DNA of 64,000 bases from Lachnospiraceae bacterium (GTDB lineage: Bacteria; Bacillota; Clostridia; Lachnospirales; Lachnospiraceae): positions 62,001 to 126,000 of the forward strand of contig JAFQZU010000008.1 in NCBI GenBank assembly GCA_017405805.1, given 5' to 3'. Made by a program: the position numbers and the translations under genes. Shown here in pieces: positions 27,893 through 37,265 of this stretch. The notes below the pieces were generated by a model. The model worked only from the letters and a program-made list of their open reading frames with translations. It searched no databases and was not told the DNA's origin. How positions within the stretch are numbered: the stretch's first letter is position 1; the number at the start of each line of letters is the position of its first letter.

Positions 27893-28716
27893 CGCCTGCC
27901 GCTGCCCGGTCTTTTGCGGGGGTCCCATCCGGTCCGCCTGAGCCGCACGGCGTAATAGCCAGTCACGCAAAGCGCGCCGCTCAGCAGGAACACGCCCCAC
28001 AGAGAACCGTTCCCGTTCCCCAGAAGTCCTGCGGAGGCTGCCGTCAGGACCACGGCGTTGGTCACCGCATGCAGAAGATAAGGCACTGCGAAACGGCCCG
28101 TCAGTTCATAGGCCGCGGCGAATAAAAACCCCATGAGCAGGCCGTAGAGGCCCTGCCTGAGATTGCCGTGATAGGCACCGAATACCGCCGCGCTCAGTAT
28201 TCCCGCTTCCAAAAAAGAGAGATGCCGCCGCAGTCTCCCAAACAGCATTCCCCGAAATACCAGCTCCTCCGTAAACGGCGTGACCAGCCCGTAGATCAGG
28301 ACGCAGACCGTGAGTCTCCATCCGGACAGATCGGCCGCCTGTTCCGCGGCAAATCGCTGCGTGAAGAGATTAAAGGAAAGCGCAGTGCACAAAACGCCCG
28401 GAAGCAGCATCAGCATGAGTGTGTTCTGGTCTCTCCTGTGCGCCATCCAGCAGTCCCGCCGCTCCCAGAGGGAAACTTCCCGCCGTGCTTCCCTAAGAAG
28501 CGGGATCACGGCTGCCGTGTGTGCGATCCCCGCGATCACCGCGGCAAAATAAGCCCCCCAGTAGGCGTAATACAAAACCATGTCCGTCTGCTTAAAGAGC
28601 AGGAAGGATTCCAAAAGGCGGTAAAGGATCCCCTGCACGACGGACAGGAGCACGATATAGATCAGAACCGGTCTCGCGATATACCATGTGAGCGACAGCC
28701 TCTCCTGTCTGTCCAA
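27889..28716 (-). CDS. CPBP family intramembrane metalloprotease
   Basis: CAAX-protease/bacteriocin-processing type membrane protein, 275 residues with about seven hydrophobic segments. The catalytic motifs are EELVFRGMLFGRLRR (EExxxR) and the later AYHGNLRQG plus a third helix with LLHAVTNAVV. The start is TTG (28714-28716), with GGGAGGAAAA just upstream and no better ATG. It is coupled by an ATGA overlap to the phosphatase gene. Members process prenylated proteins or protect against bacteriocins, but the substrate here is unknown. Confidence 0.85.
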   Translation of the reverse strand: MDRQERLSLTWYIARPVLIYIVLLSVVQGILYRLLESFLLFKQTDMVLYYAYWGAYFAAVIAGIAHTAAVIPLLREARREVSLWERRDCWMAHRRDQNTLMLMLLPGVLCTALSFNLFTQRFAAEQAADLSGWRLTVCVLIYGLVTPFTEELVFRGMLFGRLRRHLSFLEAGILSAAVFGAYHGNLRQGLYGLLMGFLFAAAYELTGRFAVPYLLHAVTNAVVLTAASAGLLGNGNGSLWGVFLLSGALCVTGYYAVRLRRTGWDPRKRPGSGRR

Positions 28717-28735
28717 CCCTTTTCCTCCCAGAACA

Positions 28736-28771
28736 TAAAAACCGTCCGGACGGGTAATCCCGCCCGGACGG
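28736..28771 (-). terminator. Terminator of the acyl-CoA dehydrogenase gene
   Basis: CCGTCCGGACGGG (28742-28754) and CCCGCCCGGACGG (28759-28771) form a long stem with a TAAT loop and one mismatch; on the minus strand five T residues follow. Confidence 0.88.
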
Positions 28772-28804
28772 CAGTGTGCTTACTGCACATAAATGAACTT
28801 CTGA

Positions 28805-29944
28805 TTATCTGAGCATAGCGCCGCTGATGACCATCATCTGGACTTCGGAGGTGCCTTCGTAGATCTCGGTGATCTTGGCGTCTCTCATCATGCGCTCGAT
28901 CGGATAGTCGCGGGTGTAGCCGTAGCCGCCGTACAGCTGCAGGCAGCGGCGGGTTACATCACTTGCAGTGGAAGCTGCAACGAGCTTAGCTTCTGCTGCG
29001 AGGAAGGTGTAAGGCTTGCCCTGGTCAACAGCGTTGGCTGCCTGGTAAACCAGAAGTCTTGCTGCGTCGACCTGTGCCTGCATCTTAGCCAGCTCGAACT
29101 GCGTGTTCTGGAAAGCGGAGATGGGTTTGCCGAACTGAGATCTCTCTTTGACATACTGGCAGGTGACATCGATCGCGCCTTCAGCGATACCCAGAGCCTG
29201 TGCAGCGATACCGATACGGCCGCCGTCCAGCGTCTGCATAGCGATCTTGAAGCCCTTGCCGACTTCGCCCAGCAGGTTCTCCTTCGGAACCTTGACATCT
29301 TCGAATACCAGCTCGCAGGTGCTGGATCCGCGGATACCCATCTTCTTCTCGTGCTTGCCTACGGAGAAGCCTTCCATGCCCTTTTCCATGATCAGGCAGG
29401 AGATGCCCTTTGTGCCCTTGGACTTGTCAGTCATACCGAAGACGATGAAGATATCGGCATAGCCTGCGTTGGTGATGAAGATCTTGGAGCCGTTAACCAG
29501 GTAGTAGTCGCCCTTGTCCTCAAAGACGGTCTTCTGGCCGGCTGCGTCTGTGCCTGCGCCGGGCTCGGTCAGACCGAAAGCGCCCAGTTTTGCACCGGAG
29601 CAGAGGTCAGGAAGGTATTTAGCCTTCTGTGCATCGGTACCGAATTTGTAGATAGGCCATGTGCCGAGAGAGGTGTGAGCGGAAATGCCGACACCAGTGG
29701 AAGCACAAACCTTGGAAACTTCTTCGATGCACTGTGCATAGGACAGCTCATCCATTCCAGCACCGCCGACTTCTTCCGGGAAAGGAATGCCCAGAAGGCC
29801 CATCTCTGCGGCCTGTTTGAACGTATCTACGGGGAATTTTTCCTCTTCGTCGATCTCGGCAGCGATCGGTCCGCAGACTCCCTGCGCGAAATCACGATAC
29901 ATGTTCACCATATCCTGATGAAGCTCGTCATTAAAGAAATTCAT
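28805..29944 (-). CDS. Acyl-CoA dehydrogenase (butyryl-CoA dehydrogenase-like)
   Basis: Flavin enzyme oxidising or, in butyrate producers, making short-chain acyl-CoA. The 379-residue product has the family elements EVGGAGMDELSYAQCIEEVSKVCASTGVGISAHTSLG, FGLTEPGAGTDA, VNGSKIFITNAGYADIF and, at the end, QLYGGYGYTRDYPIERMMRDAKITEIYEGTSEVQ with the catalytic-base glutamate region. The closest family is Bcd of clostridial butyrate formation. Unusually, etfB, etfA, crotonase and thiolase are not beside it. It is monocistronic, with GGAGGACAGT before the ATG, a CodY-like box in the leader and a terminator behind it. Confidence 0.93.
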   Translation of the reverse strand: MNFFNDELHQDMVNMYRDFAQGVCGPIAAEIDEEEKFPVDTFKQAAEMGLLGIPFPEEVGGAGMDELSYAQCIEEVSKVCASTGVGISAHTSLGTWPIYKFGTDAQKAKYLPDLCSGAKLGAFGLTEPGAGTDAAGQKTVFEDKGDYYLVNGSKIFITNAGYADIFIVFGMTDKSKGTKGISCLIMEKGMEGFSVGKHEKKMGIRGSSTCELVFEDVKVPKENLLGEVGKGFKIAMQTLDGGRIGIAAQALGIAEGAIDVTCQYVKERSQFGKPISAFQNTQFELAKMQAQVDAARLLVYQAANAVDQGKPYTFLAAEAKLVAASTASDVTRRCLQLYGGYGYTRDYPIERMMRDAKITEIYEGTSEVQMMVISGAMLR

Positions 29945-29956
29945 ACTGTCCTCCTT

Positions 29957-29971
29957 GTGTTTCTGAAAATA
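29957..29971. promoter_or_regulatory. CodY-box-like sequence in the acyl-CoA dehydrogenase leader
   Basis: Reading the minus strand TATTTTCAGAAACAC matches AATTTTCWGAAAATT at 11 of 15 positions, with the core TTTTCAGAAA intact. It lies between the -10 element and the ribosome-binding site, a position where a bound repressor would block transcription. Confidence 0.35.
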
Positions 29972-30003
29972 AAGTATTGAGTTAAAAGGTTACTACCCAC
30001 CCG

Positions 30004-30023
30004 TATACTGAAATAGTATAGCA
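30004..30023 (-). promoter_or_regulatory. Promoter of the acyl-CoA dehydrogenase gene
   Basis: On the minus strand TGCTATACT is an extended -10 element (TATACT at 30015-30020); the -35 is poor. The -10 forms half of an inverted repeat TATACT-N5-AGTATA (30004-30020), which could be an operator. Confidence 0.5.
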
Positions 30024-30089
30024 CAGTTTTTTGGCAAATTCCATGAAAAATAGCGAATATTTCATTCCGTTTTTGGTCAAAAAATGAAA

Positions 30090-30146
30090 CAAAAGAAAGG
30101 GACCGGATCCCTTCCGCCGCCATGCGGCCCCAGGGATCCGGTCCCT
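30090..30146 (-). terminator. Terminator of the opp operon
   Basis: AGGGACCGGATCCCT (30098-30112) pairs perfectly with AGGGATCCGGTCCCT (30132-30146); on the minus strand a TTTCTTTTGTTTC tract follows. It lies about 30 bases past the oppA stop. Confidence 0.88.
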
Positions 30147-30178
30147 TAAATGTTCAGGCTGTTGTGTTCCCGATCGGA

Positions 30179-32110
30179 TTATCTGGTGCAGTACATGAAG
30201 TACTTAAAGCCCAGAGGGCTGGAGAAGAAGCCCTTCAGCGCGGGATCGACCATGTACAGGTCGGTGTAGTAATACAGAGGGCAGATGCAGCCGGTGCTCA
30301 TCAGCAGATCCTCTGCTCTGTGCATCAGTGCATAGCGGGTATCCTTGTCCGTGCAGGTCTTGATATCGTTGATCAGAACGTCATAGGTCTCTTTCCATGT
30401 GCCGTTCTCGACCTTGGTATCATAGCCCAGATCGGTCAGGTCAAGGCTGTAAGCCTGGACGTTCTCGTTCTCGCCCTTGCCGAACTGTACGTCGTTGTTG
30501 CCGGAGTAGGTCGTCCACATATCCAGGAAGGAGATGGGATCGTTGTAGTCGCCCAGCCAGCCGTTTCTCGCGATGGAGTAGTTGCCTGCCTTACGGGTGT
30601 CAAGGAAGGTGTTCCACTCCTGGTTCTCCAGCTGCATGTTGATGCCGATGCCTGCCAGAGCGCTCTGCAGGTACTCGCCGATGGCCTTGTGGCCTTCGGA
30701 AGTATTGTAGAGGTAGGTCAGGGAAGGGAAGTCGGTGAACTTCTGGGAAGCCTCGTCGAAGGTGTAGTACTTCTTCAGGGTCTCCATAGCCGCCTCGTAG
30801 TTGGGGGTCAGTGCGTCAGCGGATACATCGTAATATCCGACAAAACCGTCGTTGTGGCCGGCGTTCTGATAGAACTCCTTGCCGTCCGCATCCGTCAGGC
30901 CCATGGCCACGAAGGAGGAAGCGGGGACCTGGCCGCCCTGCGCGACGTCGTTGCAGATGTAGTTGCGGTCGAACAGGAGCGCGATCGCGTTGCGGATCTC
31001 GTCCTTTGCTCTCTCGGCCTCAACGCCTTCCAGCGTGCTGCCTTCGGGAAGGATCTGCTCGTTGATGTTCCAGCACACATAGTAGGTGCCCAGCTGGCCG
31101 GTAACCTTGAAGGCATCCGGATAATCGTTCTTGAGGCTGGCGATCTCGTTTGTGGGAACATCGTCGATCATGGTCCAGTCGCCGTTCTTGAAGTTGGTCA
31201 GCATGTTGTTGGAATCATCGGACAGGAAGAAGTTGATGACGGGCATCGTGATGGCGTCCGCGTCATAGTAATTGGCGTTCTTGGACAGAGTGATCACGCT
31301 GCTGTGCTTCCAGTCGGTGATGGTGTAAGGTCCGTTGCAGACGTAAGTGGAGGGATCGGTCGCCCATGTCTCGTTGGCGACGACATCCTCTCTCACGGGA
31401 AGGAATGCCGGGAATGCCAGCAGCTCGTTCCAGTAAGGGATCTCGTTCTTGAGGACGACTTCGATGGTCTTGTCATCCACAGCCGTGACAGCAAGCTTTG
31501 CATCAGGATTGACGAACTCGAGCACGTCGTTTCCGTCCGCGTCCTTCTCGCCTGTAGGAGTGGACTCCCACATCTCGTCGTAGCCCTTGATGACCTCGAA
31601 CATGTTGTTGTAGTCAGCAGCCAGCGCGGGACCTGCGGCGCGGTTCCAGGAGTAAACGAAATCCTGGGCCGTAAGGTCTTTGCCGTCGGACCACTTGAGG
31701 CCGTCCTTCAGCGTATAGGTATAAGTAACTGTGCCGTCCTCGTTTACCACGGGCTCGGTCAGCTCCTCAGCGCACTCGGGAACGATCTCGAGGTCGCCGT
31801 TCGCGTTCTGTGCCCACTTGGACAGACCGGCGAAGAGGTGGATGCACATGGTAGCGCCGTCGACGGAGCTGTTCAGTGCGGGGTCGAGCGTAGCAGGCTC
31901 GGATGCGATACAGACGTTGAGGCCTTCAGGCACTTCTACGTCCGCTGCTGCGGTATCTTCCGCAGCTGCGTCGCCCTCAGCGGTCTCTTCTGCTGCAGCA
32001 TCGGTACTTGCGCTGCCGGAAGAGGTATTCGCCGCGGAGTCGCCGCATGCGGCAAGGCTCAGTACCATCGTACCGGCAAGTACGACAGCTAATAACTTTT
32101 TCAGTTTCAT
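30179..32110 (-). CDS. oppA: Oligopeptide-binding lipoprotein
   Basis: Extracellular solute-binding protein family 5 that captures peptides for the Opp transporter. The 643-residue product has a lipoprotein signal peptide, LLAVVLAGTMVLSLAACGDS, with the lipobox LAAC, then a low-complexity Ala/Glu/Ser linker before the folded domain (LNVCIASEPATLDPALNS, DGTVTYTYTLKDGLKWSDGKDLTAQDFVYSW). The ATG at 32110 is nine bases after AAAGGAG; the ATG three codons earlier directly abuts it and is less likely. It is the last gene of the operon, 131 bases after oppF, whereas oppA is often first. Confidence 0.95.
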   Translation of the reverse strand: MKLKKLLAVVLAGTMVLSLAACGDSAANTSSGSASTDAAAEETAEGDAAAEDTAAADVEVPEGLNVCIASEPATLDPALNSSVDGATMCIHLFAGLSKWAQNANGDLEIVPECAEELTEPVVNEDGTVTYTYTLKDGLKWSDGKDLTAQDFVYSWNRAAGPALAADYNNMFEVIKGYDEMWESTPTGEKDADGNDVLEFVNPDAKLAVTAVDDKTIEVVLKNEIPYWNELLAFPAFLPVREDVVANETWATDPSTYVCNGPYTITDWKHSSVITLSKNANYYDADAITMPVINFFLSDDSNNMLTNFKNGDWTMIDDVPTNEIASLKNDYPDAFKVTGQLGTYYVCWNINEQILPEGSTLEGVEAERAKDEIRNAIALLFDRNYICNDVAQGGQVPASSFVAMGLTDADGKEFYQNAGHNDGFVGYYDVSADALTPNYEAAMETLKKYYTFDEASQKFTDFPSLTYLYNTSEGHKAIGEYLQSALAGIGINMQLENQEWNTFLDTRKAGNYSIARNGWLGDYNDPISFLDMWTTYSGNNDVQFGKGENENVQAYSLDLTDLGYDTKVENGTWKETYDVLINDIKTCTDKDTRYALMHRAEDLLMSTGCICPLYYYTDLYMVDPALKGFFSSPLGFKYFMYCTR

Positions 32111-32241
32111 CTTAAACATCTCCTTTCAGATTTCTTATAAAAGATGCTGTGCGGCCCTCCCTGAGCCGCTGTTTTATCAAAGACTGCCCGCTCCTGCCGC
32201 CTGAACACAGGAGGAGGACAGCGCGATGACCATAAGGGGGA

Positions 32242-33234
32242 TCAGTTGATCTCCGCCGTTCTGTGACAGGCGACGTAACGCCCCTTCTCCACTTCCTCGA
32301 AGGGCGGCATGCTCTCTTTGCACTTGGGCTGCGCGTAGGGGCAGCGGGTGTGGAAAGGACAGCCGGCCGGCGCGTTCAAAGGACTGGGGATCTCTCCCGA
32401 GAGCGCGATGCGCTTGTTTTCCCTTGCCGTCTTGGGGTCCGGAACGGGAACCGCCGAGATCAGCGCTTTCGTGTAGGGATGGAGCGGTCTGTCATAGATC
32501 TCGTTGGCGTCCGCCAGCTCCACCATCCTGCCGAGGTACATGACCGCAATGCGGTCGGAGATATGTCTCACGACCAGGAGGTCATGCGCGATGAAGAGGT
32601 AGGTCAGTCCCAGCCGGTCCTGCAGCTCGTCAAACATGTTGATGACCTGTGCCTGGATCGAGACGTCCAGCGCGCTGACAGGCTCGTCGCAGACGATAAA
32701 ATCGGGATTGACCGCCAGGGACCGCGCGATGCCCACGCGCTGCCGCTGGCCGCCCGAGAACTCGTGGGCGTAGCGGGCCGCGTGCTCGGAGTTGAGTCCG
32801 ACGTGGGACATGAGCTCCAGGATCTTCTCTCTTCTCTCCTCTTTTGTCTTATACATGTGATGGACGTCCAGCGGTTCGCCGATGATGTCCGCCACCGTCA
32901 TGCGGGGATCCAGCGAGCTGTAAGGGTCCTGGAAGACCATGGTGGCCTTGGTCCGGAACTGCTCGATATCCTTAGCCGTCTTGATGGGCTTCCCGCGGTA
33001 GATGACTTCGCCGTCCGTGGGCTTGTACAGGTGCAGGATCGTGCGGCCGGCGGTCGTTTTGCCGCAGCCGGATTCGCCTACGAGCCCCAGCGTCTCCCCT
33101 TCCCTGATGGAGAAGGAGATGTCGTCCACCGCTTTGAGCGGCCTGGACTGGAAAAATCCCGTGCTGATGTTGAAATACTGTTTTAAGTGCCTCACCTCGA
33201 TGATGGGCTGCTCACTGTGATTGTTGGTACTCAT
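32242..33234 (-). CDS. oppF: Oligopeptide ABC transporter ATPase OppF
   Basis: One of two ATPases powering the peptide permease. The 330-residue product has Walker [10 protein letters not shown], signature [16 protein letters not shown], Walker [15 protein letters not shown] and the H-loop IAHDLLVV, followed by the oligopeptide-transporter C-terminal domain with a cysteine cluster [15 protein letters not shown] that could hold an iron-sulfur or zinc centre. The ATG at 33234 overlaps the oppD stop as ATGA, so the two ATPases are translationally coupled. Confidence 0.96.
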   Translation of the reverse strand: MSTNNHSEQPIIEVRHLKQYFNISTGFFQSRPLKAVDDISFSIREGETLGLVGESGCGKTTAGRTILHLYKPTDGEVIYRGKPIKTAKDIEQFRTKATMVFQDPYSSLDPRMTVADIIGEPLDVHHMYKTKEERREKILELMSHVGLNSEHAARYAHEFSGGQRQRVGIARSLAVNPDFIVCDEPVSALDVSIQAQVINMFDELQDRLGLTYLFIAHDLLVVRHISDRIAVMYLGRMVELADANEIYDRPLHPYTKALISAVPVPDPKTARENKRIALSGEIPSPLNAPAGCPFHTRCPYAQPKCKESMPPFEEVEKGRYVACHRTAEIN

Positions 33235-34211
33235 TCGCCCTTCACCGCCTTCCTGACATTCATCCAGCACGCTGCCGCGTGATCCTCATTGATCTCCATG
33301 CGCTCGCAGCGCTCTCTCAGACAGATCTTCATTGCCGCGTCGCACCGGGGCGCGAAGGGGCAGCCTTTGGGCATATTCAGAAGGTCGATGGGCGTTCCGC
33401 TGATGGGCTCCAGCTTCTCGCCGCTCCCCTCTACCGTGGGGATGGAGCGGAGTAGACCCTTCGTGTACTCGTGACAGGGATTGTAGAAGATCTCGTCGGC
33501 CGTGCCCTGCTCGCAGATGGAGCCGGCGTACATGACGATGATCTCGTCGCACAGCTGCGCCACGACGCCCAGGTCATGCGTGATCATGATGATTGCCATA
33601 CCGATCTTGGACTGGATGTCTTTCATCAGCTCCAGAATGCCCGCCTGAATGGTCACGTCCAGGGCCGTGGTAGGCTCGTCCGCGATCAGGATATCCGGCT
33701 CGCAGGCCAGCGCCATGGCGATCATGACCCTCTGCCGCATGCCGCCCGAGAACTCGTAGGGATACTGCTTCATGCGCTTTTCGGGCTCGTTTACGTTGAC
33801 CAGGCGCAGCATCTCGACGGCCCTGTCCCAGGCCTGCTGCTTGTTGCGGTCCGTGTGAAGGAGGATCGCCTCCATCAGCTGCCTGCCGATGGTGTAGGTG
33901 GGATTGAGGCTCGTCATGGGGTCCTGGAAGATGATCGAGATCTTGTTGCCGCGGACGTCCTTCATGACCTTTTCGCCCGCGCCCACGAGCTCCTGCCCGT
34001 CCAGTTTGATGGAGCCGGATACGATCTTTCCGGTGCCCGCCAGGATCTGCATGATCGAATAGGCGGTCACGGACTTGCCGGAGCCCGACTCTCCCACGAT
34101 GCCCAGGACCTTCCCTCTTTCCAGGTTAAAGGACACGCCGTTGACGGCACGGACCTCTCCTGCGTCCGTAAAGAAGGAAGTATGTAAATCTTTTACTTCA
34201 AGTAGTGCCAT
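33231..34211 (-). CDS. oppD: Oligopeptide ABC transporter ATPase OppD
   Basis: Partner ATPase of OppF, 326 residues. Motifs: Walker [11 protein letters not shown]-loop [13 protein letters not shown], signature [16 protein letters not shown], Walker [16 protein letters not shown]-loop ITHDLGVV, and the C-terminal extension [20 protein letters not shown] with the family cysteines. The gene follows oppC by 21 bases and is ATGA-coupled to oppF. Confidence 0.96.
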   Translation of the reverse strand: MALLEVKDLHTSFFTDAGEVRAVNGVSFNLERGKVLGIVGESGSGKSVTAYSIMQILAGTGKIVSGSIKLDGQELVGAGEKVMKDVRGNKISIIFQDPMTSLNPTYTIGRQLMEAILLHTDRNKQQAWDRAVEMLRLVNVNEPEKRMKQYPYEFSGGMRQRVMIAMALACEPDILIADEPTTALDVTIQAGILELMKDIQSKIGMAIIMITHDLGVVAQLCDEIIVMYAGSICEQGTADEIFYNPCHEYTKGLLRSIPTVEGSGEKLEPISGTPIDLLNMPKGCPFAPRCDAAMKICLRERCERMEINEDHAAACWMNVRKAVKGE

Positions 34212-34232
34212 AACCAGTGATACCTTCCTTCC

Positions 34233-35312
34233 TCAGTTGTTCAGCTTGGGATCGAACGCGTCGCGCAGGCCGTCGCCGAAGAGGTTCAGGGAGAGCACGA
34301 TGAGCGAGATCACGATTGCCGGAATGACCAGCCTGTACGGATACGAGTTGATGCCGTTCAGAGCGTCGGATGCAAGAGAGCCCAGAGACGGCATGGGCGC
34401 GTTGACGCCCAGTCCGAGGAAGGACAGGTAGCTCTCTGTAAAAATAGCGCTCGGGATCTGCAGCGCCGTCGAAATGACGATGACGGAGATGCAGTTGGGG
34501 ATCAGGTGCTTGCGGATGACCCAGCTCCCCTTCGCGCCGGCCGCCTGCGCCGCCAGGATGTACTCCTGCTCACGGAGCGAGAGGATCTGTCCTCTGACCA
34601 GACGGGCCATGGACACCCAGTACAGCAGCGCGAAAATAATAAAGAGCGAAATGATATTGGACCCGATCTTGGCCAGCGGGGTCCCCTCCAGGGTATTGCC
34701 GATCGCCTGCTTGAGCACTGCCGCCAGCAGAATGACCATCAGCATATCGGGAAGCGAGTAAATGATATCGACAAAACGCATGATCACCATATCGACCTTG
34801 CCGCCCGCGTACCCGGATACGGAGCCGACCAGAAGTCCTATGATCAGGACGATGATCGACGCAAAAAATCCGACCGCCAGAGAGATCCTTGTCCCGTACA
34901 CCACGCGGATGAAGTAGTCACGTCCCGCGGAGTCCGTCCCGAACACGTGCGGGAAGATCTTCTGCCCCTCCTCCATGAGCTTCTGCTCCGTGGTGGAATA
35001 TTCGAAAGGCGCGAGGTTGTTGAAGGAGGCGTCCACGGGCCGTCCGGGCTGGTTGCCCAGCATGGTCTCGTATTTGTAAGGCCACAGCATGGGCACGAAG
35101 ATGGCCGCCAGGGTGATGATAATGATGATGAAAAAGCTCACCATCGCCACTTTGTTTTTCTTCAGGCGCCGGATGCCGTCCTTGAACGCGGTCGTCGAGG
35201 GGCGCATCTGCACCATATATTCCTTTTCCTTCTCGGTAGCCGGAATAAAGTCGTCCATATTCACGTGCATACTGAGATTTTTTAAATTGATGCCTGTATT
35301 CTTTGCACTCAT
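34233..35312 (-). CDS. oppC: Oligopeptide ABC transporter permease OppC
   Basis: Inner-membrane subunit with an N-terminal cytoplasmic stretch (about 1-60), a first transmembrane helix (VAMVSFFIIIIITLAAIFVPM) and a C-terminal permease domain of five helices with the coupling loop EQEYILAAQAAGAKGSWVIRKHLIPN. From the ATG at 35312, preceded by AAAGGAGACTGG, it has 359 residues; the open frame seven codons longer overlaps oppB and is not supported by a ribosome-binding site. Confidence 0.95.
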   Translation of the reverse strand: MSAKNTGINLKNLSMHVNMDDFIPATEKEKEYMVQMRPSTTAFKDGIRRLKKNKVAMVSFFIIIIITLAAIFVPMLWPYKYETMLGNQPGRPVDASFNNLAPFEYSTTEQKLMEEGQKIFPHVFGTDSAGRDYFIRVVYGTRISLAVGFFASIIVLIIGLLVGSVSGYAGGKVDMVIMRFVDIIYSLPDMLMVILLAAVLKQAIGNTLEGTPLAKIGSNIISLFIIFALLYWVSMARLVRGQILSLREQEYILAAQAAGAKGSWVIRKHLIPNCISVIVISTALQIPSAIFTESYLSFLGLGVNAPMPSLGSLASDALNGINSYPYRLVIPAIVISLIVLSLNLFGDGLRDAFDPKLNN

Positions 35313-35329
35313 ATCCAGTCTCCTTTTCG

Positions 35330-36256
35330 TCACTCCAGATTGATCCTGGGATCCACGACCTTATACAGAATGTCGCTGACCAGGTTCATGACGACAATGA
35401 ACGTCGCCAGCACGATCGTGGTCCCCATGATCAGAGGATAATCACGGTCCGTAATACTGTTGACGAAAGCGCCGCCGATTCCGGGAACGGCAAAAATCTT
35501 CTCCACGACAAGGGAGCCCGTCGTGATGTAGGCGATCTGCGGTCCCAGATAGGTGATGACCGGAATGAGGGCGTTTTTGAGCGCGTGCCCGAAGATGATC
35601 TTCATGCGGGATACGCCCTTGGCTTTAGCTGTCCGGATATAGTCCTGCCCCAGCACGTCCAGCATGGATGACCTGGTCATACGCGTGATATATGCCATGG
35701 GATACAGCATCAGCGTGATGACCGGCAGGACAAGACCCGCTCTGGTCGTGCCGTTGGCCGGGAATATAGGTATTTTGATGGTAAAGGCCACCAGGAGGAG
35801 CGATCCCATGATAAAGGACGGCATCGAGACGAAGGCCGTCGTGATGACCATGATAATCCTGTCCAGAACGGTGTTCCTGCGCAGGGCTGCCACGGAGCCC
35901 AGGACGACGCCGCTGATGGTGGCCAGCGCCGCTGCGATCAGGCCCAGCTTCACGGAAGTCTTAAGACCGTCGCCCATGATATCGATGACCATTCTGCCTC
36001 TCTTTTTCAGGGAAGGGCCGAAGCGCAGCCGGAGTACGTCCGTCAGATACGTGAAATACTGCTGGGACAGCGGCTTGTCCAGGCCGTACTTGGCTTCCAT
36101 CGCCTGCTGTACGGCGGGCGTAACTGCTTTTTCACTCGTGAACGGTCCTCCGGGGACAGCGTGCATGATGAAAAAGGTCAGCGTGATCACGACCCAGATT
36201 GTGAAAATTGCCAGAATGATGCGTTTCAGTATGTACTTTAGTGTTTTGGGGTTCAT
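35330..36256 (-). CDS. oppB: Oligopeptide ABC transporter permease OppB
   Basis: First gene of the opp operon; a 308-residue six-helix permease. It begins MNPKTLKYILKRIILAIFTIWVV, followed by the periplasmic-side loop region and the coupling motif GQDYIRTAKAKGVSRMKIIFGHALKNALIPVITYLG that contacts the ATPases. GGAAGGAG lies about 15 bases before the ATG, a long spacing. The promoter is at 36295-36323. Operon order is oppB-oppC-oppD-oppF-oppA. Confidence 0.95.
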   Translation of the reverse strand: MNPKTLKYILKRIILAIFTIWVVITLTFFIMHAVPGGPFTSEKAVTPAVQQAMEAKYGLDKPLSQQYFTYLTDVLRLRFGPSLKKRGRMVIDIMGDGLKTSVKLGLIAAALATISGVVLGSVAALRRNTVLDRIIMVITTAFVSMPSFIMGSLLLVAFTIKIPIFPANGTTRAGLVLPVITLMLYPMAYITRMTRSSMLDVLGQDYIRTAKAKGVSRMKIIFGHALKNALIPVITYLGPQIAYITTGSLVVEKIFAVPGIGGAFVNSITDRDYPLIMGTTIVLATFIVVMNLVSDILYKVVDPRINLE

Positions 36257-36294
36257 AAGAATTTACTGACACTCCTTCCAGAATTGTGGTTATT

Positions 36295-36323
36295 ATTGTA
36301 TACCTTTTGGTCAATATATACAA
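36295..36323 (-). promoter_or_regulatory. Promoter of the opp operon
   Basis: On the minus strand TTGTAT (36318-36323), 17 bases, TACAAT (36295-36300), in a strongly AT-rich stretch about 40 bases before oppB. No good CodY box was found in this region. Confidence 0.65.
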
Positions 36324-36515
36324 CTATTTGATTCCGAAAGGCCATTAAATGTGCTGTATTACTATTTTTGCATTTATAAATTCACTATATTTCGTTTAAT
36401 AAACCGTTTGATTCATTTTGTGCATATCGCTGCATTTTTATGCAATATTCCACTTATTTTTCCCTGGTGCTATAATAAAAAAAGCACCTTTGCGGGTGCC
36501 GGATCGGAGACAGAT

Positions 36516-37112
36516 ATGAAGATATGGATCACCAGACACGGACAGACGAGCCTCAACCGTGCGCACCTGATGCAGGGACGCACCGACGAGCCTTTAAATG
36601 AAACGGGACTGGCCCAGGCCCGGGCCATGCGGGAGGTGCTGCTGCAAAATGAGCCGGGGCTGAATTTTGATGCGGTTTATGCAAGTCCTCTGATACGGGC
36701 GGCCGTGACCGGCTCGATCATCGGCGGTGTTTCCTTGGAGGATATTACGATTGACGAGCGGCTGATCGAGGCTGATTTCGGCCGCTACGAACTGCGCCGG
36801 TATTACCTGCTTGGCCCTTCCATGATGCTTTACTGGGGCATCCCCTCCGTCTTTCCCGCGCCGCCCACCGTGGAGAACATCCCCTCCATGCGGCAGCGCG
36901 CCCACGCATTCCTGCGGGACCTCGAGCAGCGCGAGGGCGAATATGAAAATGTCCTGATCGCCTGCCACGGCGGCATCATGCGTTTTCTGTGCGGGTATCT
37001 CGAGGACCGTCCCAGGGGCTATCGCTGGTATCCCAAGATCCGCAACTGCGAAGTGCGAGTCTACGAATCCATAAAAGGCCGGCACCGCTTTGTAAAGCAG
37101 TACCGGCTATAA
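36516..37112 (+). CDS. Histidine phosphatase family protein
   Basis: Phosphoglycerate-mutase-like phosphatase, 198 residues, beginning MKIWITRHGQTSLNRAHLMQGR: the RHG motif supplies the phospho-accepting histidine. The second catalytic histidine is in LIACHGGIMRFLCGYL. The acid/base region is DFGRYEL. The ATG at 36516 is preceded by GGAGACAGAT; the longer open frame upstream lacks family sequence. The substrate is unknown; relatives act on small phosphorylated metabolites such as alpha-ribazole or fructose phosphates. A TATAAT lies about 45 bases upstream. Confidence 0.92.
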   Translation: MKIWITRHGQTSLNRAHLMQGRTDEPLNETGLAQARAMREVLLQNEPGLNFDAVYASPLIRAAVTGSIIGGVSLEDITIDERLIEADFGRYELRRYYLLGPSMMLYWGIPSVFPAPPTVENIPSMRQRAHAFLRDLEQREGEYENVLIACHGGIMRFLCGYLEDRPRGYRWYPKIRNCEVRVYESIKGRHRFVKQYRL

Positions 37113-37250
37113 ATAAGATCCATGTATACTCCCGCCGGGTTTCAAATGATAAGATCCATCTATACTTTCGCCGGGTTTTACGTTATAAGATCCATGTATA
37201 CCCCCGCCGGGTTTTAAGTGGATACGGCCCAAGGGGGTATACATGGATCT
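37113..37250. repeat. Palindromic element, family 2, with three tandem left arms
   Basis: Three 30-base units beginning ATAAGATCCAT and ending CGCCGGGTTT start at 37113, 37149 and 37185, an exact 36-base period with unrelated 6-base spacers. The third unit's arm (37188-37205) pairs perfectly over 18 bases with 37233-37250. The 27-base loop holds CGGGTTTTAAGTGGATACGG and then CCCAA. The loop core resembles those at 46520-46545 and 12704-12762. It fills the gap between two convergent genes, so it may also serve as a terminator. Confidence 0.75.
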
Positions 37251-37265
37251 CTTTATATTACATCT

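Noticed and set aside
32120..32241. Hairpin in the oppF-oppA gap as a terminator
   Set aside because: The stem (GCGGC/GCCGC) is short and not followed by a T-run; at most a processing or stabilising element.
36480..36512. GCACC/GGTGC hairpin with seven T residues on the minus strand before the histidine phosphatase gene
   Set aside because: No minus-strand gene precedes it, so a terminator role makes no sense; it overlaps the 5' leader of the plus-strand gene and may be chance.
37113..37214. Three regularly spaced repeats resembling a CRISPR array
   Set aside because: Spacers are only six bases, the repeats diverge, and the third repeat is part of a hairpin; no cas gene is nearby.
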